Shown in pieces: positions 25,255 through 33,839 of a DNA stretch of 64,000 nucleotides (its first letter is position 1; every line of letters starts with the position of its first letter). The DNA is from Halobacillus sp. Marseille-Q1614. Lineage in GTDB: Bacteria > Bacillota > Bacilli > Bacillales > Halobacillaceae. The position numbers and the translations under genes were made by a program. Under the pieces are notes generated by a model that was given only the letters and a program-made list of their open reading frames with translations, did no database searches and was not told the DNA's origin. The stretch spans positions 3,534,001 through 3,598,000 of the forward strand of contig NZ_CADDWH010000001.1 in the NCBI RefSeq assembly GCF_902809865.1. The letters run 5' to 3'.

Positions 25255-25971
25255 ATGCTGAGAAAATACCTTTTTGTCTTTTTAGCGGTCTTGTTTATGG
25301 TATCTGTGGCCACTCCTGCACTAGCGGAACAGTTGTGGAAGTCGAACGAGAATCATACAGCAACATTGGAAAAATGGACAGGCCAGTTAAAAGGCTGGTT
25401 TTCCAAACAGGATATATCAATTGAAGAGTTTCAAACAAACTTAGAACGTTTGTTTAATCCATCAAGCATTCCGGAAGAAGAGATGCCCCAGCAGCGAAGT
25501 GAAGAACTAGAGGGGAATAAAAATAAGGTATCTGAAGGACAGGAAGGGGAACCTGCTGAGAGCCTTATTGCCCAGGACCCTTCGGAGTTTGAAAAAGAAG
25601 TCGTAGAACTCGTGAACGAAGAACGAGCCAAAGAAGGACTGAAGCCTTTAAAAATGTACGAGCGTTTGAGCGACCTGGCACGTTTGAAGTCTGAGGATAT
25701 GGCTGAGCGCAATTATTTTGACCATACCTCTCCAACTTACGGATCCCCTTTTGAAATGATGGACCAATACGAATTTAAATACTGGTCGGCCGGTGAGAAT
25801 ATTGCTGCCGGGCAGAGGTCTCCTGAGCAGGTCATGGAAGGCTGGATGAACAGCCCTGGCCACAGGGAAAATATTATGAAGAAGGAATTCACCCATATTG
25901 GAGTAGGATATGTAGAGGGATCCGGTTCATATGGCACCTATTGGACGCAGATGTTTATGACCCCTAGATGA
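25255..25971 (+). CDS. Secreted CAP-domain (SCP/YkwD-type) protein
   Basis: A Sec signal peptide (hydrophobic residues 5-22, AXA site at TPALA) is followed by an acidic, coiled-coil-like linker and a C-terminal CAP domain from about residue 120: VELVNEERAKEGLKPL, RNYFDHTSPTYGSPFEMM, SAGENIAAGQ, GWMNSPGHRENIM, and TYWTQMFM. The conserved CAP residues His, Glu and His are present. Related Bacillus proteins (YkwD, CwpX-like) are exported and often spore- or wall-associated, but their activity is unclear. AAGGAG lies 10 bases before ATG 25255. Confidence 0.85.
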   Translation: MLRKYLFVFLAVLFMVSVATPALAEQLWKSNENHTATLEKWTGQLKGWFSKQDISIEEFQTNLERLFNPSSIPEEEMPQQRSEELEGNKNKVSEGQEGEPAESLIAQDPSEFEKEVVELVNEERAKEGLKPLKMYERLSDLARLKSEDMAERNYFDHTSPTYGSPFEMMDQYEFKYWSAGENIAAGQRSPEQVMEGWMNSPGHRENIMKKEFTHIGVGYVEGSGSYGTYWTQMFMTPR

Positions 25972-25981
25972 CGATAACTTA

Positions 25982-26020
25982 AAAGACAGGCTTCTTTTTA
26001 AGAGCCTGTCTTTTTTTTAT
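25982..26020. terminator. Bidirectional terminator between convergent genes
   Basis: AAAGACAGGCT pairs with AGCCTGTCTTT around a 10-base loop, with T8 on the plus side and an A run on the other, between the CAP gene and the reverse gene ending at 26017. Confidence 0.85.
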
Positions 26021-26622
26021 AAGTTATTTTTATTTTGCAGGGAAACGACATATCCTTTAACAGTCGGGCGGTCAACATGCTGTTCGGATCGGAACCATTG
26101 AATAAATAAGTAAAGAAAAGCCCCCATCATTACCGTCATACCCATGAACATAAAAGGCAGCGTCGGCATTCCATCATAATAAACAAACGTCCCGTGATGA
26201 TAGAGAATAAACAAAGCAGTGGCCAGTGAATAGTAGGCCGCCCTGTCGGCAAACGGCCGCGGCTTATCAAATGGGCAGGACAACAGCAGAGGGGCCCAGT
26301 AAATAATAGTGCTTACACTCAAGAGGATAAGGTGCAGAGCATATCCAATAGAAGGGTGAAGCAGCTGCAGGAGTTCATAACTCACTAATACACCTATGAA
26401 GAAAATGCCAAGGCACAGTACGAGTTTGTGGCTTAAGCGAACCATCCAGCGGAGCGACTGTCGAAACCAGAGATGATGTTTGTTTCCGTAGACAATCAGC
26501 AGTGGTGTAATCAGGAAAGCCAATAAACCGCGGGCTATGTTAGCCTCTAAAAACGGAAGCACCGTCAGCAGTACAAATAGAGAAAGTAGCAGCATGGGAG
26601 AAGTGCGGAGAACATTTACCAT
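26017..26622 (-). CDS. Polytopic membrane protein, weakly CtaG-like
   Basis: The 201-residue protein has about six hydrophobic segments. HLILLSVSTIIYWAPLLLS and LYHHGTFVYYDGMP faintly recall the cytochrome-oxidase assembly factor CtaG, but the protein is shorter and I cannot confirm this. A polar tail ends in QNKNNL. It stands alone, divergent from the Gfo/Idh/MocA gene. The 205-base gap to that gene presumably carries both promoters, without a site I can name. Confidence 0.55.
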   Translation of the reverse strand: MVNVLRTSPMLLLSLFVLLTVLPFLEANIARGLLAFLITPLLIVYGNKHHLWFRQSLRWMVRLSHKLVLCLGIFFIGVLVSYELLQLLHPSIGYALHLILLSVSTIIYWAPLLLSCPFDKPRPFADRAAYYSLATALFILYHHGTFVYYDGMPTLPFMFMGMTVMMGAFLYLFIQWFRSEQHVDRPTVKGYVVSLQNKNNL

Positions 26623-26827
26623 TACATCATCCCCTAGTTGATTTGCTTATAGATTTCCCGAAAATCATTTAAATAAACCGGCGTGAAAGAGTCACGAGTA
26701 TGGAAGTTTTCCAGTAAATCCTGGGTTTTTGCCAGTATTTTAATTAATCGCCAGTAAATACTCACCAAACTCCTCCCGCGGTATAAATGTTATAATTTAG
26801 TAAATTCATTCAAGGAGGAGCTCAATT

Positions 26828-27790
26828 ATGAGATGGGGCATTTTAGGTGCAGCAAATATAGCGAAGAAAGCCATTATTCCAGCATTACAGAGGACAGAAG
26901 AGGCGCAAGTTTATGCGGCAGCCAGCCTAAGCGGGAAAGAGAAAGTATTCGCAGAAGAATTCAATATTCCAAAAACGTATGATACATATGAAGGTTTGTT
27001 GAGCGATCCAGAAATAGAGGCTGTCTACATCCCGCTTCCCAATCACTTACATAAGGAATGGACCATAAAGGCAGCGCAGGCCGGAAAGCACGTCTTATGT
27101 GAGAAGCCTGCAGCACTGACCACAGGTGACGGGCAAGAGATGATTCAGGCTTGCGAGCAGCAGGGAGTGCTTTTTCTGGAGGCGTTTATGTACCAATTTC
27201 ATCCCCAGCATGAAAAAGTAAAAGAACTGATCAAAGAAGGCTCCATTGGTGATGTGCGATTAGTCAGAACAAGCTTTTCCTTCAACTTTGACCGTTCAGG
27301 CTACAACATCCGTCTGGACAGTGAAAAAGGCGGAGGTGCCTTCTGGGATGTAGGATGTTATGGAGTTCATTCGGCGCTGCATATCATGGAAGAAGAAGTG
27401 AAAAGTGTCACAGCCGTTGCTAACATCGACGATGAGTCGGGCGTCGACCTTACCACAGGGGCGTCTCTTTTGTTAGAAAATGGAGTTGTTGTTCAGGTAG
27501 ACTGCAGTTTTGAATCAGAAGGAAGAAACGAATATCAGGTGATCGGCTCTGAAGGAACACTTACCGTTCACGACGCGTACCGGCCGGATAAACAAAACCA
27601 TATAGGAAAAATCACATTAAGAAACCAGGATAAAGAACAGGAATTAATTGAGACAGGCGATCAGTATCGAATACAAGTTGAGAGATTCATGGACGCTGTT
27701 CAAAAAGGAGTATCCTTTGAAAAGTATCATAAGGAAACACTAAGGTATCTTCAGGTAATGGAAGATATATCAAAGCTTATAAATCAATAA
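26828..27790 (+). CDS. Gfo/Idh/MocA-family oxidoreductase
   Basis: The 320-residue NAD(P)-dependent dehydrogenase has an N-terminal Rossmann fold (WGILGAANIAKKAIIPAL), the hallmark CEKPAALT near residue 95, and a C-terminal alpha/beta domain with GAFWDVGCYGVHSALHI, holding the likely catalytic His. Members oxidise sugars, inositols or their derivatives. CAAGGAGGAGC precedes ATG 26828. It has no sugar-metabolism neighbours, so the substrate is open. Confidence 0.88.
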   Translation: MRWGILGAANIAKKAIIPALQRTEEAQVYAAASLSGKEKVFAEEFNIPKTYDTYEGLLSDPEIEAVYIPLPNHLHKEWTIKAAQAGKHVLCEKPAALTTGDGQEMIQACEQQGVLFLEAFMYQFHPQHEKVKELIKEGSIGDVRLVRTSFSFNFDRSGYNIRLDSEKGGGAFWDVGCYGVHSALHIMEEEVKSVTAVANIDDESGVDLTTGASLLLENGVVVQVDCSFESEGRNEYQVIGSEGTLTVHDAYRPDKQNHIGKITLRNQDKEQELIETGDQYRIQVERFMDAVQKGVSFEKYHKETLRYLQVMEDISKLINQ

Positions 27791-27813
27791 TTTTGTTAAA
27801 CGATAGTGTCATA

Positions 27814-27917
27814 AGAGGGAATAAACGATACTCCAGCGGAAAAAACGAGCTGTCAAGCCCCCTAAGTAAGGGAGGAGGCTTGATAGTTCGTATACGGAAA
27901 GCGAGCAGATTCCCTCT
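27814..27917 (-). repeat. Family A structured repeat, copy with perfect 9-base ends
   Basis: The element is bounded by AGAGGGAAT (27814-27822) and ATTCCCTCT (27909-27917), a perfect inverted repeat. Inside, GTCAAGCCCCC faces GGAGGCTTGA and CGGAAAGCGAGC marks the inverted orientation. It lies between the oxidoreductase and amidase genes and may act as a terminator-like structure there. Confidence 0.65.
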
Positions 27918-27958
27918 CTTTTCGTTAAGATAACAATACAATAATAGGAGGAAATTCA

Positions 27959-29359
27959 ATGGAGGAGCTTCAGCACCTCGACGGAACTGCTCAATTAGAG
28001 ATGCTCAGGAAAAAGGAAATAAAGCTGAGTGAGCTTAATGAGCATTATAAAGCACAAATCACGAAGAAGAATCCAGAGCTTCAGGCTGTCGTCCATACGA
28101 TGTTTGCCAATATGGATGACGAGTTTGACGAAAGCAAAGGAAGGTTTGGCGGGTTCCCGTTTTTAATAAAAGATTTAAATGCTGTGGAGGGAGAGCCTGT
28201 ATCCTATGGGAGTAAAATTATGAAAGGCTATCAAGCTTCGGCCGATGATGAAGTGGTCAGGAGGTACAAAAAGGCAGGCCTCAACATCATTGGTAAAACC
28301 AATACGCCCGAGTTTGGATTTACTCCCGCTACAGAATCAAACTTCTTAGGGTTTACGAAAAATCCGTGGAATCCTGACTTTTCACCAGGCGGGTCAAGCG
28401 GGGGAGCGGCTGCAGCTGTAGCCTCTGGCATGATTCCTTTTGCTCATGGGAGTGATGGCGGCGGATCGATTCGAATACCTGCATCGTGCTGCGGTTTATT
28501 TGGTCTAAAACCGACGAGAGGGAGATCCCCGTTATCAATGAGGATCAATAGCTTAGCCGTCCACCACGCTCTGACGCGCTCGGTGAGAGATAGTGCCGCA
28601 CTGCTCAACGTGATCGAAGGTGGACAAATCGGTGACTCTTATTCAACGCCTCCTTTAGGCGGGCCGTTTGAGAGGTACATAGAAAAAGAACCTAAGCCTT
28701 TAAAAATTGCCTATATGGCGGATTTCGGATCGTTACTGGATATTGATCCGGAAGTACAAAAAGCGGTTGAATCTACAGCGAAGATTTGTGGGGAGTTAGG
28801 CCACCGTGTGGAGATAGCTTATCCGGATTTTAATTTGCACCGGTTTATGGATGCTTACGTTACCGTGTGGGTGGTTGGCGGGGCTTTAGCTGTAAAAAAC
28901 GCTGCCCGTCTAAACGGGAAAGAAGTGAACGGCCAATCTATCGAACGACTGCTTCATACACTCGTTAAAAAGGGTGAAAGCTTCTCGGTGTTTGAGTATG
29001 AAGAGGCACGCCAGTATCTCTATGATGAGAGCGTTAAGGTTCACCAGTTCTTTCAAAAATACGATGTGCTTCTGCATCCGGTGAACGCCAAGCCTCCGCT
29101 TCCTTTAGGCAGCTATGATGGCGAGGAAAAAGCAGTAGAAGATATTTTAAAAGTGTCCGCGAAATATGCCCACCTGACTCCGATTGCCAATGTGACGGGG
29201 CAGCCGGCAATGAGTGTCCCGTTATACTGGGGAGAAAATAACCTGCCGATTGGTTCACATTTTATGGGCCGGTTCGGAGATGAAGCGACCCTCCTACAAT
29301 TGGCTGCCCAGCTTGAAAAAGCGCGTCCGTGGCAGCATAAATACGAAGAACTGGCATAG
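27959..29359 (+). CDS. Amidase-signature family hydrolase
   Basis: The 466-residue enzyme has the Ser-cisSer-Lys triad at the family spacing: Lys71 in LIKDLN, Ser146 in SPGGSSGGAAAAVA, and Ser170 in GSDGGGSIRIPA. It hydrolyses an amide, but it is not next to gatC or gatB and resembles the 6-aminohexanoate/aliphatic amidase group more than GatA. TAGGAGGA precedes ATG 27959. The substrate is unknown. Confidence 0.88.
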   Translation: MEELQHLDGTAQLEMLRKKEIKLSELNEHYKAQITKKNPELQAVVHTMFANMDDEFDESKGRFGGFPFLIKDLNAVEGEPVSYGSKIMKGYQASADDEVVRRYKKAGLNIIGKTNTPEFGFTPATESNFLGFTKNPWNPDFSPGGSSGGAAAAVASGMIPFAHGSDGGGSIRIPASCCGLFGLKPTRGRSPLSMRINSLAVHHALTRSVRDSAALLNVIEGGQIGDSYSTPPLGGPFERYIEKEPKPLKIAYMADFGSLLDIDPEVQKAVESTAKICGELGHRVEIAYPDFNLHRFMDAYVTVWVVGGALAVKNAARLNGKEVNGQSIERLLHTLVKKGESFSVFEYEEARQYLYDESVKVHQFFQKYDVLLHPVNAKPPLPLGSYDGEEKAVEDILKVSAKYAHLTPIANVTGQPAMSVPLYWGENNLPIGSHFMGRFGDEATLLQLAAQLEKARPWQHKYEELA

Positions 29360-29399
29360 GTATTACCTTAGGAAAGATTATATTGGCAAGGTTTTTTGC

Positions 29400-29428
29400 G
29401 GCCCGCTTCTTATTCGTGGGCTTTTTCT
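29400..29428 (+). terminator. Intrinsic terminator after the amidase
   Basis: GCCCGC pairs with GTGGGC (one wobble) around TTCTTATTC, followed by TTTTTC. Confidence 0.6.
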
Positions 29429-29523
29429 CATTAACAGCATTAAGCTTGCTCACATTTCAATCGATCGCTTTTTTTAATACGTTTCTCGAATTCTTTGCAT
29501 TTTTCCGGCGGAGATAACCTGAT

Positions 29524-29552
29524 AAATAGAGGCTGATTTTAAGCCTCTATTT
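29524..29552. terminator. Bidirectional hairpin before the methyltransferase end
   Basis: AATAGAGGCT and AGCCTCTATT pair around TGATTTTA. The plus strand continues with TTTATTTTTTT. Confidence 0.65.
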
Positions 29553-30304
29553 TATTTTTTTGCTTCAAAAGTAAGCATTTCTGTAGACGCTGCCGGAGGA
29601 CGCCCGTGTTGATAATCACTCGATATTACAATATCTTTAAACCCTATGGATGCTAGTATCTGCTTAAACTCTTCCACCCCATACCAGCGGGTCGGGAAAC
29701 GCTCAAGCTCCGTTTGAACAAGCTTTCCCCTGCTCCACCGTTCATATCTATTATGGGAGAGAGTATATTGCTCAAATACATTAAATTCTACCATTTTACT
29801 TTCCAATGTAATGATATCTCCTCCAGGCAGCTCCCAGGTGCGGGTGGAAACACTGCCGATCGGAAATCCTTTAGGGATGAACAGATCCAGCATAAACTTA
29901 CCGCCAGGCGTTAGATTTTTATAAGATTGACGTAAAGCCTTTATAGAGTCTTCTCGCTTATGCAGAAGCAAAAATGTGCCTGTTGGAATAATTACAGCAT
30001 CGTAATAGGAATCTTTTAAATACGTAGTCATATCGTCTTGGAAAAGATGAGGATCTACACCATGAGTCTCACAATTTTTCCTGCATACTTCCAGCATTTC
30101 ACTTGACAGGTCAAATCCTTCTATATCAAATCCTTCTTGTAATAACGGAATGAGAAGCCTTCCAGTGCCTGTAGCGGGTTCTAATATCTTTCCTGTAATA
30201 CTATCAAGCTGTTTTTGATAGTATTCTAAATCACCAAAAGAAAAGCCTACAGGTTTGTCTAAATCATACACTTTCGTAGATAAGTGACTATAATAGTTCA
30301 GCAT
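29552..30304 (-). CDS. SAM-dependent class I methyltransferase
   Basis: The 250-residue protein has a Rossmann-type methyltransferase core: motif I ILEPATGTGRLLIPLLQEG, acidic motif II IEGFDLSSEMLEVC, DDMTTYLKDSYYDAVIIPTGTFLLL, and LTPGGKFMLDLFIP. ATG 30304 gives MLNYYSHLSTKVYDLDKPVG, a usual N-terminus, with AAGGAG 12 bases upstream; in-frame ATG codons up to 30349 would add a lysine-rich stretch with no ribosome site. The methyl acceptor is unknown. Confidence 0.8.
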   Translation of the reverse strand: MLNYYSHLSTKVYDLDKPVGFSFGDLEYYQKQLDSITGKILEPATGTGRLLIPLLQEGFDIEGFDLSSEMLEVCRKNCETHGVDPHLFQDDMTTYLKDSYYDAVIIPTGTFLLLHKREDSIKALRQSYKNLTPGGKFMLDLFIPKGFPIGSVSTRTWELPGGDIITLESKMVEFNVFEQYTLSHNRYERWSRGKLVQTELERFPTRWYGVEEFKQILASIGFKDIVISSDYQHGRPPAASTEMLTFEAKK

Positions 30305-30449
30305 GTATTTTTTTGTCTCCTTTTTTCCAGATTTTTCTTTCATCATCATACCATATGGATAAGGGAAAGAAGAGAGGCCAGTTATCGCTTAGGCCTGCTC
30401 ATAAGCCTCTATATTATTTACAAATTGAAGTTGCTAATTATAGAGAAAT

Positions 30450-30500
30450 GTAGGGCAGGCTGCGAGACTCCTACTTAAGCGAACATGGCTCCGAGCAATG
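30450..30500. repeat. Truncated family A repeat remnant
   Basis: GCTGCGAGACTCCTACTTAAG resembles the GCGAGACTCC end of family A, but the rest of the element is missing. The interval 30305-30598 otherwise holds only the subtilisin terminator. Confidence 0.3.
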
Positions 30501-30530
30501 ATGCACATTTAAAAACAACATAATTATTGC

Positions 30531-30566
30531 AAAAAAAGACCAGTAACTCCAAAGGAATTACTGGCC
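30531..30566 (-). terminator. Intrinsic terminator of the subtilisin gene
   Basis: On the reverse strand CCAGTAATTCC pairs with GGAGTTACTGG around TTT, followed by TCTTTTTTT. Confidence 0.85.
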
Positions 30567-30598
30567 AAATATATTTTATTAAAAGGGGTCAACGGTCA

Positions 30599-31726
30599 TT
30601 ATTGGACAGCTGCTTCAGCATTCACAAGGCCGTTTCCATAATCAAATGAATCGCCAAGGGGAGTAGCGGTTTCATTTAACAGGTTACGAACCTCCTGGTT
30701 GCTCAAACTGCTGTCATCAGCCATTACAAGCGCGGCTACACCAGCTACGTGCGGACTGGCCATAGAAGTACCATTAAACGAATCATAACTATTTTCCGGC
30801 ACCGAACTTAAAATATCCACTCCCGGCGCCATTACTTCAAGCTCATTTCCGCGGCTTGAAAAAGAGGCAACTTTATTGGAACTGTCGACTGCACCTACAG
30901 CCATAGCTGTATCATACTTGGCTGGGTAGCCGATCGTATTAAAAGGACCAAATTTCCCTGAATTCCCTGCAGCAGCAACGACGAGAATGCCGCTTTCGTA
31001 CGCATTGTCAACGGCTTCTTTAAGTGCAGAAGAACCGACGGATCCGCCAAGGCTCATGTTAATAACATCCATGTCATTAGCAATAGCCCACTCAATTCCT
31101 GCTGCGATTTCACTATAGGCTCCGCTTCCTTCACCGTTTAATACTTTAACAGCATATAACGCAACATCCGGAGCAACACCCAGGACACCTACATTATTAT
31201 CAACTCCAGCAATTGTACCGGCAACATGAGTGCCGTGGCCATTTAAATCGTCAAATGGATCAGGCTCAGAGCTTACAAAGCTCGCGCCGCCTGCCACGTT
31301 TAAGTCCTCATGGCCAGCTTCAATCCCTGAGTCAAGAACAGCCACTTTTACACCAGAACCTGTATTTCCTGTCGCCTGAACATCATCGGCATTTATTTGC
31401 GAGATGCCGGGGGGAGAGGTCTGGGCTAACGCTTTAGCTTCCTGGTCTTTCTCCACATATTCTACATTTGGGTTGTTTTCGAGAGCTTTGACTGCTTGTT
31501 CAGGCAGCTTTGCTTTTACAACGTTCATGTATTGATACTGGTGTTCGACTTCTCCGCCTAAGCTTTCTATGGATAAAGCATGGGCGCCTTTAAATTTAAC
31601 TAAGTAATCTTCAACAGGAGAATTCTTGCTTTTAGAATCGGCACTTACCATTCCGCCAAATGCTGCGGTAAGGGCGAGTGTAAGTATGAAAATTAAGCTA
31701 ATCCACTTCCACTGTCTCTTCATCAT
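30599..31726 (-). CDS. Subtilisin-like secreted serine protease
   Basis: A prepro-enzyme of 375 residues: signal peptide (about 1-29), an inhibitor-I9 propeptide (about 36-100, YLVKFKG...VEYVEKDQE), and a mature S8 domain probably starting near Ala102. The triad is Asp132 (VLDSGIE), His164 (NGHGTHVAG) and Ser321 ([10 protein letters not shown]), with Asn255 for the oxyanion hole. The mature chain is rich in Asp/Glu, as expected of a salt-tolerant extracellular protease. GAGGAGG precedes two adjacent ATGs (31726, 31723); the second has the better 7-base spacing. It has its own terminator. Confidence 0.93.
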   Translation of the reverse strand: MMKRQWKWISLIFILTLALTAAFGGMVSADSKSKNSPVEDYLVKFKGAHALSIESLGGEVEHQYQYMNVVKAKLPEQAVKALENNPNVEYVEKDQEAKALAQTSPPGISQINADDVQATGNTGSGVKVAVLDSGIEAGHEDLNVAGGASFVSSEPDPFDDLNGHGTHVAGTIAGVDNNVGVLGVAPDVALYAVKVLNGEGSGAYSEIAAGIEWAIANDMDVINMSLGGSVGSSALKEAVDNAYESGILVVAAAGNSGKFGPFNTIGYPAKYDTAMAVGAVDSSNKVASFSSRGNELEVMAPGVDILSSVPENSYDSFNGTSMASPHVAGVAALVMADDSSLSNQEVRNLLNETATPLGDSFDYGNGLVNAEAAVQ

Positions 31727-31895
31727 TCGTCCTCCTCGTTTTCCATCACATCAACTACCCGGGTAAACGTTGTATGTAATTCTGAATTGTCACAATTATA
31801 TGATAACACGGAAGTAACCGTATTGTTATTGGGAAAGTGGGGAGTAGATGGAGACTCTTAAAGGTGAAAATGCTTAAGAAGTTGCCCAAGTTTAA

Positions 31896-31935
31896 TGAAA
31901 AAGCTCCTGCCAATTTTGAATTGGAGGAGCTATTT
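31896..31935 (-). terminator. Intrinsic terminator of the response regulator gene
   Basis: On the reverse strand AGCTCCTCCAATT pairs with AATTGGCAGGAGCT, followed by TTTTTCATT. Confidence 0.85.
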
Positions 31936-31936
31936 T

Positions 31937-32557
31937 TTAATGAGTGTACCACTCGTATAATTTTTTGGGACGCCCGATTTTTTGATGCCGGATAACCTGT
32001 TTTACTTTACCTTCTTCGAGCAGATGCATTAAGTAACGGTACACCGTAGGGTAAGCGAGCCCGACACTTGATGAAATTTCATCCACTGATTTAGGGGTTT
32101 CATTGTCCATTAGGCAGGAGGCGACAGAGTCGAGGGTTTCTTTGCTGATTCCTTTTGCTGTATAAACATCATCTTCGACGGCCAGCCTTTTTCTCATATT
32201 TACGATTTGAATGTGAAGGTGGATTCTTGAGATTAAATCCAGGGGTTTAATAGGTTTTAATGAAAAGTCAGTAGCGCCTTCTTGTCTGAACTGAGCCGCT
32301 ACATCTTCCCGGTCATCTTCTGTTAATACAAGAATCGGTACCTGCTGATTTTCAAAACGCACCTGCTTTACGAACTCTAATCCGTCCAGAATGGGCATAT
32401 GGTAATCGACAATAATGATATCGTAATGATTTTTATTAAATAAATAGAGCCCTTCACGACCATCTGAGGCTGTATCAGCATACAGGCCGTCCTTTTCGCA
32501 TAAGCTCTGCATTAACTCACGCATGGATGGTTCATCATCCACGATTAGGAGCTTCAT
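31937..32557 (-). CDS. CitB/CitT-type response regulator (orphan)
   Basis: The 206-residue protein has an N-terminal receiver domain (LIVDDEPSMRELM, phospho-acceptor Asp51 in IIIVDYHMPILDG, and LKPIKP with the conserved Lys) and a C-terminal winged helix (SVDEISSSVGLAYPTVYRYLMHLLEEG), the pattern of CitB/DcuR/MalR regulators of organic-acid uptake. No histidine kinase or carboxylate transporter is next to it, so its partner must be elsewhere. Confidence 0.85.
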   Translation of the reverse strand: MKLLIVDDEPSMRELMQSLCEKDGLYADTASDGREGLYLFNKNHYDIIIVDYHMPILDGLEFVKQVRFENQQVPILVLTEDDREDVAAQFRQEGATDFSLKPIKPLDLISRIHLHIQIVNMRKRLAVEDDVYTAKGISKETLDSVASCLMDNETPKSVDEISSSVGLAYPTVYRYLMHLLEEGKVKQVIRHQKIGRPKKLYEWYTH

Positions 32558-32689
32558 CCTCTAACACCCTTTCTCAACAAAACATAGCCGTATTAATTTA
32601 CTATAATATTATAATGTAAAAACACTGTTGGCAATGGATTTCAAAGAAATGATGCAGAATCGTAAATTGTTATCTTTTTCGTTGGATTT

Positions 32690-32790
32690 GGGAGGGCGCT
32701 ATCTTTTCGCAGACAAACGTTTGAGCTTCCTCGCAAAAAACGCGCTGCGGGGTCCCGGCCGCCCGTTTTTTAAGCAGGATTCTCGCGTCA
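32690..32790 (+). repeat. Degenerate family A repeat
   Basis: It keeps the blocks GAGCTTCCTCGC, GCGGGGTCCCGG and GCAGGATTCTCGC in the family order and orientation of copy 1, but the outer ends have diverged. It lies in the 286-base gap between the response regulator and the dehydrogenase terminator. Confidence 0.5.
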
Positions 32791-32799
32791 GCCTATTAA

Positions 32800-32836
32800 A
32801 AATAAACCCCTGTGACGCTAGGGGGCTCACAGGGGA
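32800..32836 (-). terminator. Intrinsic terminator of the cstA/ArsA/dehydrogenase unit
   Basis: On the reverse strand CCCCTGTGA pairs with TCACAGGGG around an 11-base loop, followed by TTTATTTTT. Confidence 0.8.
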
Positions 32837-32843
32837 TGTGGAA

Positions 32844-33839
32844 CTAAGCTTCTATTGTAAAGCCAATTTTTCCAAAGTTCTTCGAATCTCTTAGATACTC
32901 AAAAGCTTCTTTGTACTCGGACAAATTAAACATCCGGTCGACTTCAGGCTTAATCTCATGTTTTTCAATGAACTTAACCATTTCTCTAAATTCTTCTGCA
33001 CTGCCCATCGTAGAACCGAGCAGGTTGTATTGGCCGTAAAAGAATTGGCGGATGTCAACCTTAACTTCATCTTCGGTTGTAGCACCGAACGTAACAATTG
33101 TACCGCCTTTACGGATGATTTCAAGCGACTTATTAAATGTCGCCTGGCCAATGCTTTCAACTAGAAGATCGACGGTTTCATTCTTAAGCTCTTCTTTCCA
33201 GTCGGACTGAGTTAGAATAGTTACGTCTGCCCCGAGTTCCTTCGCATTTTTTAATTTTTCCTCACTGCGGGAAGTGACAATTACGCGAGCTCCTGCTGCT
33301 TTAGCAAACTTCAGCGCGAATGTAAGAACTCCGCTGCCTATACCCGGAAGCATAACCGTGTCGCCTTCTTTTACTTTTCCTCTCGTAAATAAGACGCGGT
33401 ATGCCGTCAGAGCTGCGAGAGGAAGAACACCCGCTTCATTCCAGTTTAAATGCTTAGGTTTATGTTCTACGTTAGAGGCTGGTACCGTAATGTATTCGGC
33501 AAATGTGCCGTGATCTGGCAGGCCTAAGATTTCAAAGCCTTGAGGAGGAGCATCGCTGTTTTTCTCCCATCCTAACCCAGGATTAATAATGACTTCATCG
33601 CCTGGGGCAATAAGCTTTACATCTTCTCCGACAGCTTCTACAACACCTGCTCCATCTGATCCTGGAATGAGGGGAGGCTGATCAGTTTTGTGGCGGGAGG
33701 TTACCGCAATGTCCCGTCGATTCATTCCGGCCGTTTTTAATTTAATTCTAACCATATCTCCTTGTACGTCGGGCTGGTCAAAATCCCTGTGAGATAATCC
33801 GTCCAGGCCTTCTGTTTTTTCATGTACAATTGCTTTCAT
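32844..33839 (-). CDS. Medium-chain dehydrogenase/quinone-oxidoreductase-like protein
   Basis: The 331-residue protein has the GroES-like N-terminal domain (MKAIVHEK, IPGSDGAGVVEAVGEDV) and a Rossmann NAD(P) domain (PGIGSGVLTFALKFAKAAGARVIVTSRSEEKL). I see none of the structural-zinc cysteines, so it is the zinc-free type, like B. subtilis YogA. It is the last gene of the unit and starts by a one-base overlap with the ArsA-like gene (TAATG), which implies coupled translation. Its substrate is unknown. Confidence 0.82.
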   Translation of the reverse strand: MKAIVHEKTEGLDGLSHRDFDQPDVQGDMVRIKLKTAGMNRRDIAVTSRHKTDQPPLIPGSDGAGVVEAVGEDVKLIAPGDEVIINPGLGWEKNSDAPPQGFEILGLPDHGTFAEYITVPASNVEHKPKHLNWNEAGVLPLAALTAYRVLFTRGKVKEGDTVMLPGIGSGVLTFALKFAKAAGARVIVTSRSEEKLKNAKELGADVTILTQSDWKEELKNETVDLLVESIGQATFNKSLEIIRKGGTIVTFGATTEDEVKVDIRQFFYGQYNLLGSTMGSAEEFREMVKFIEKHEIKPEVDRMFNLSEYKEAFEYLRDSKNFGKIGFTIEA

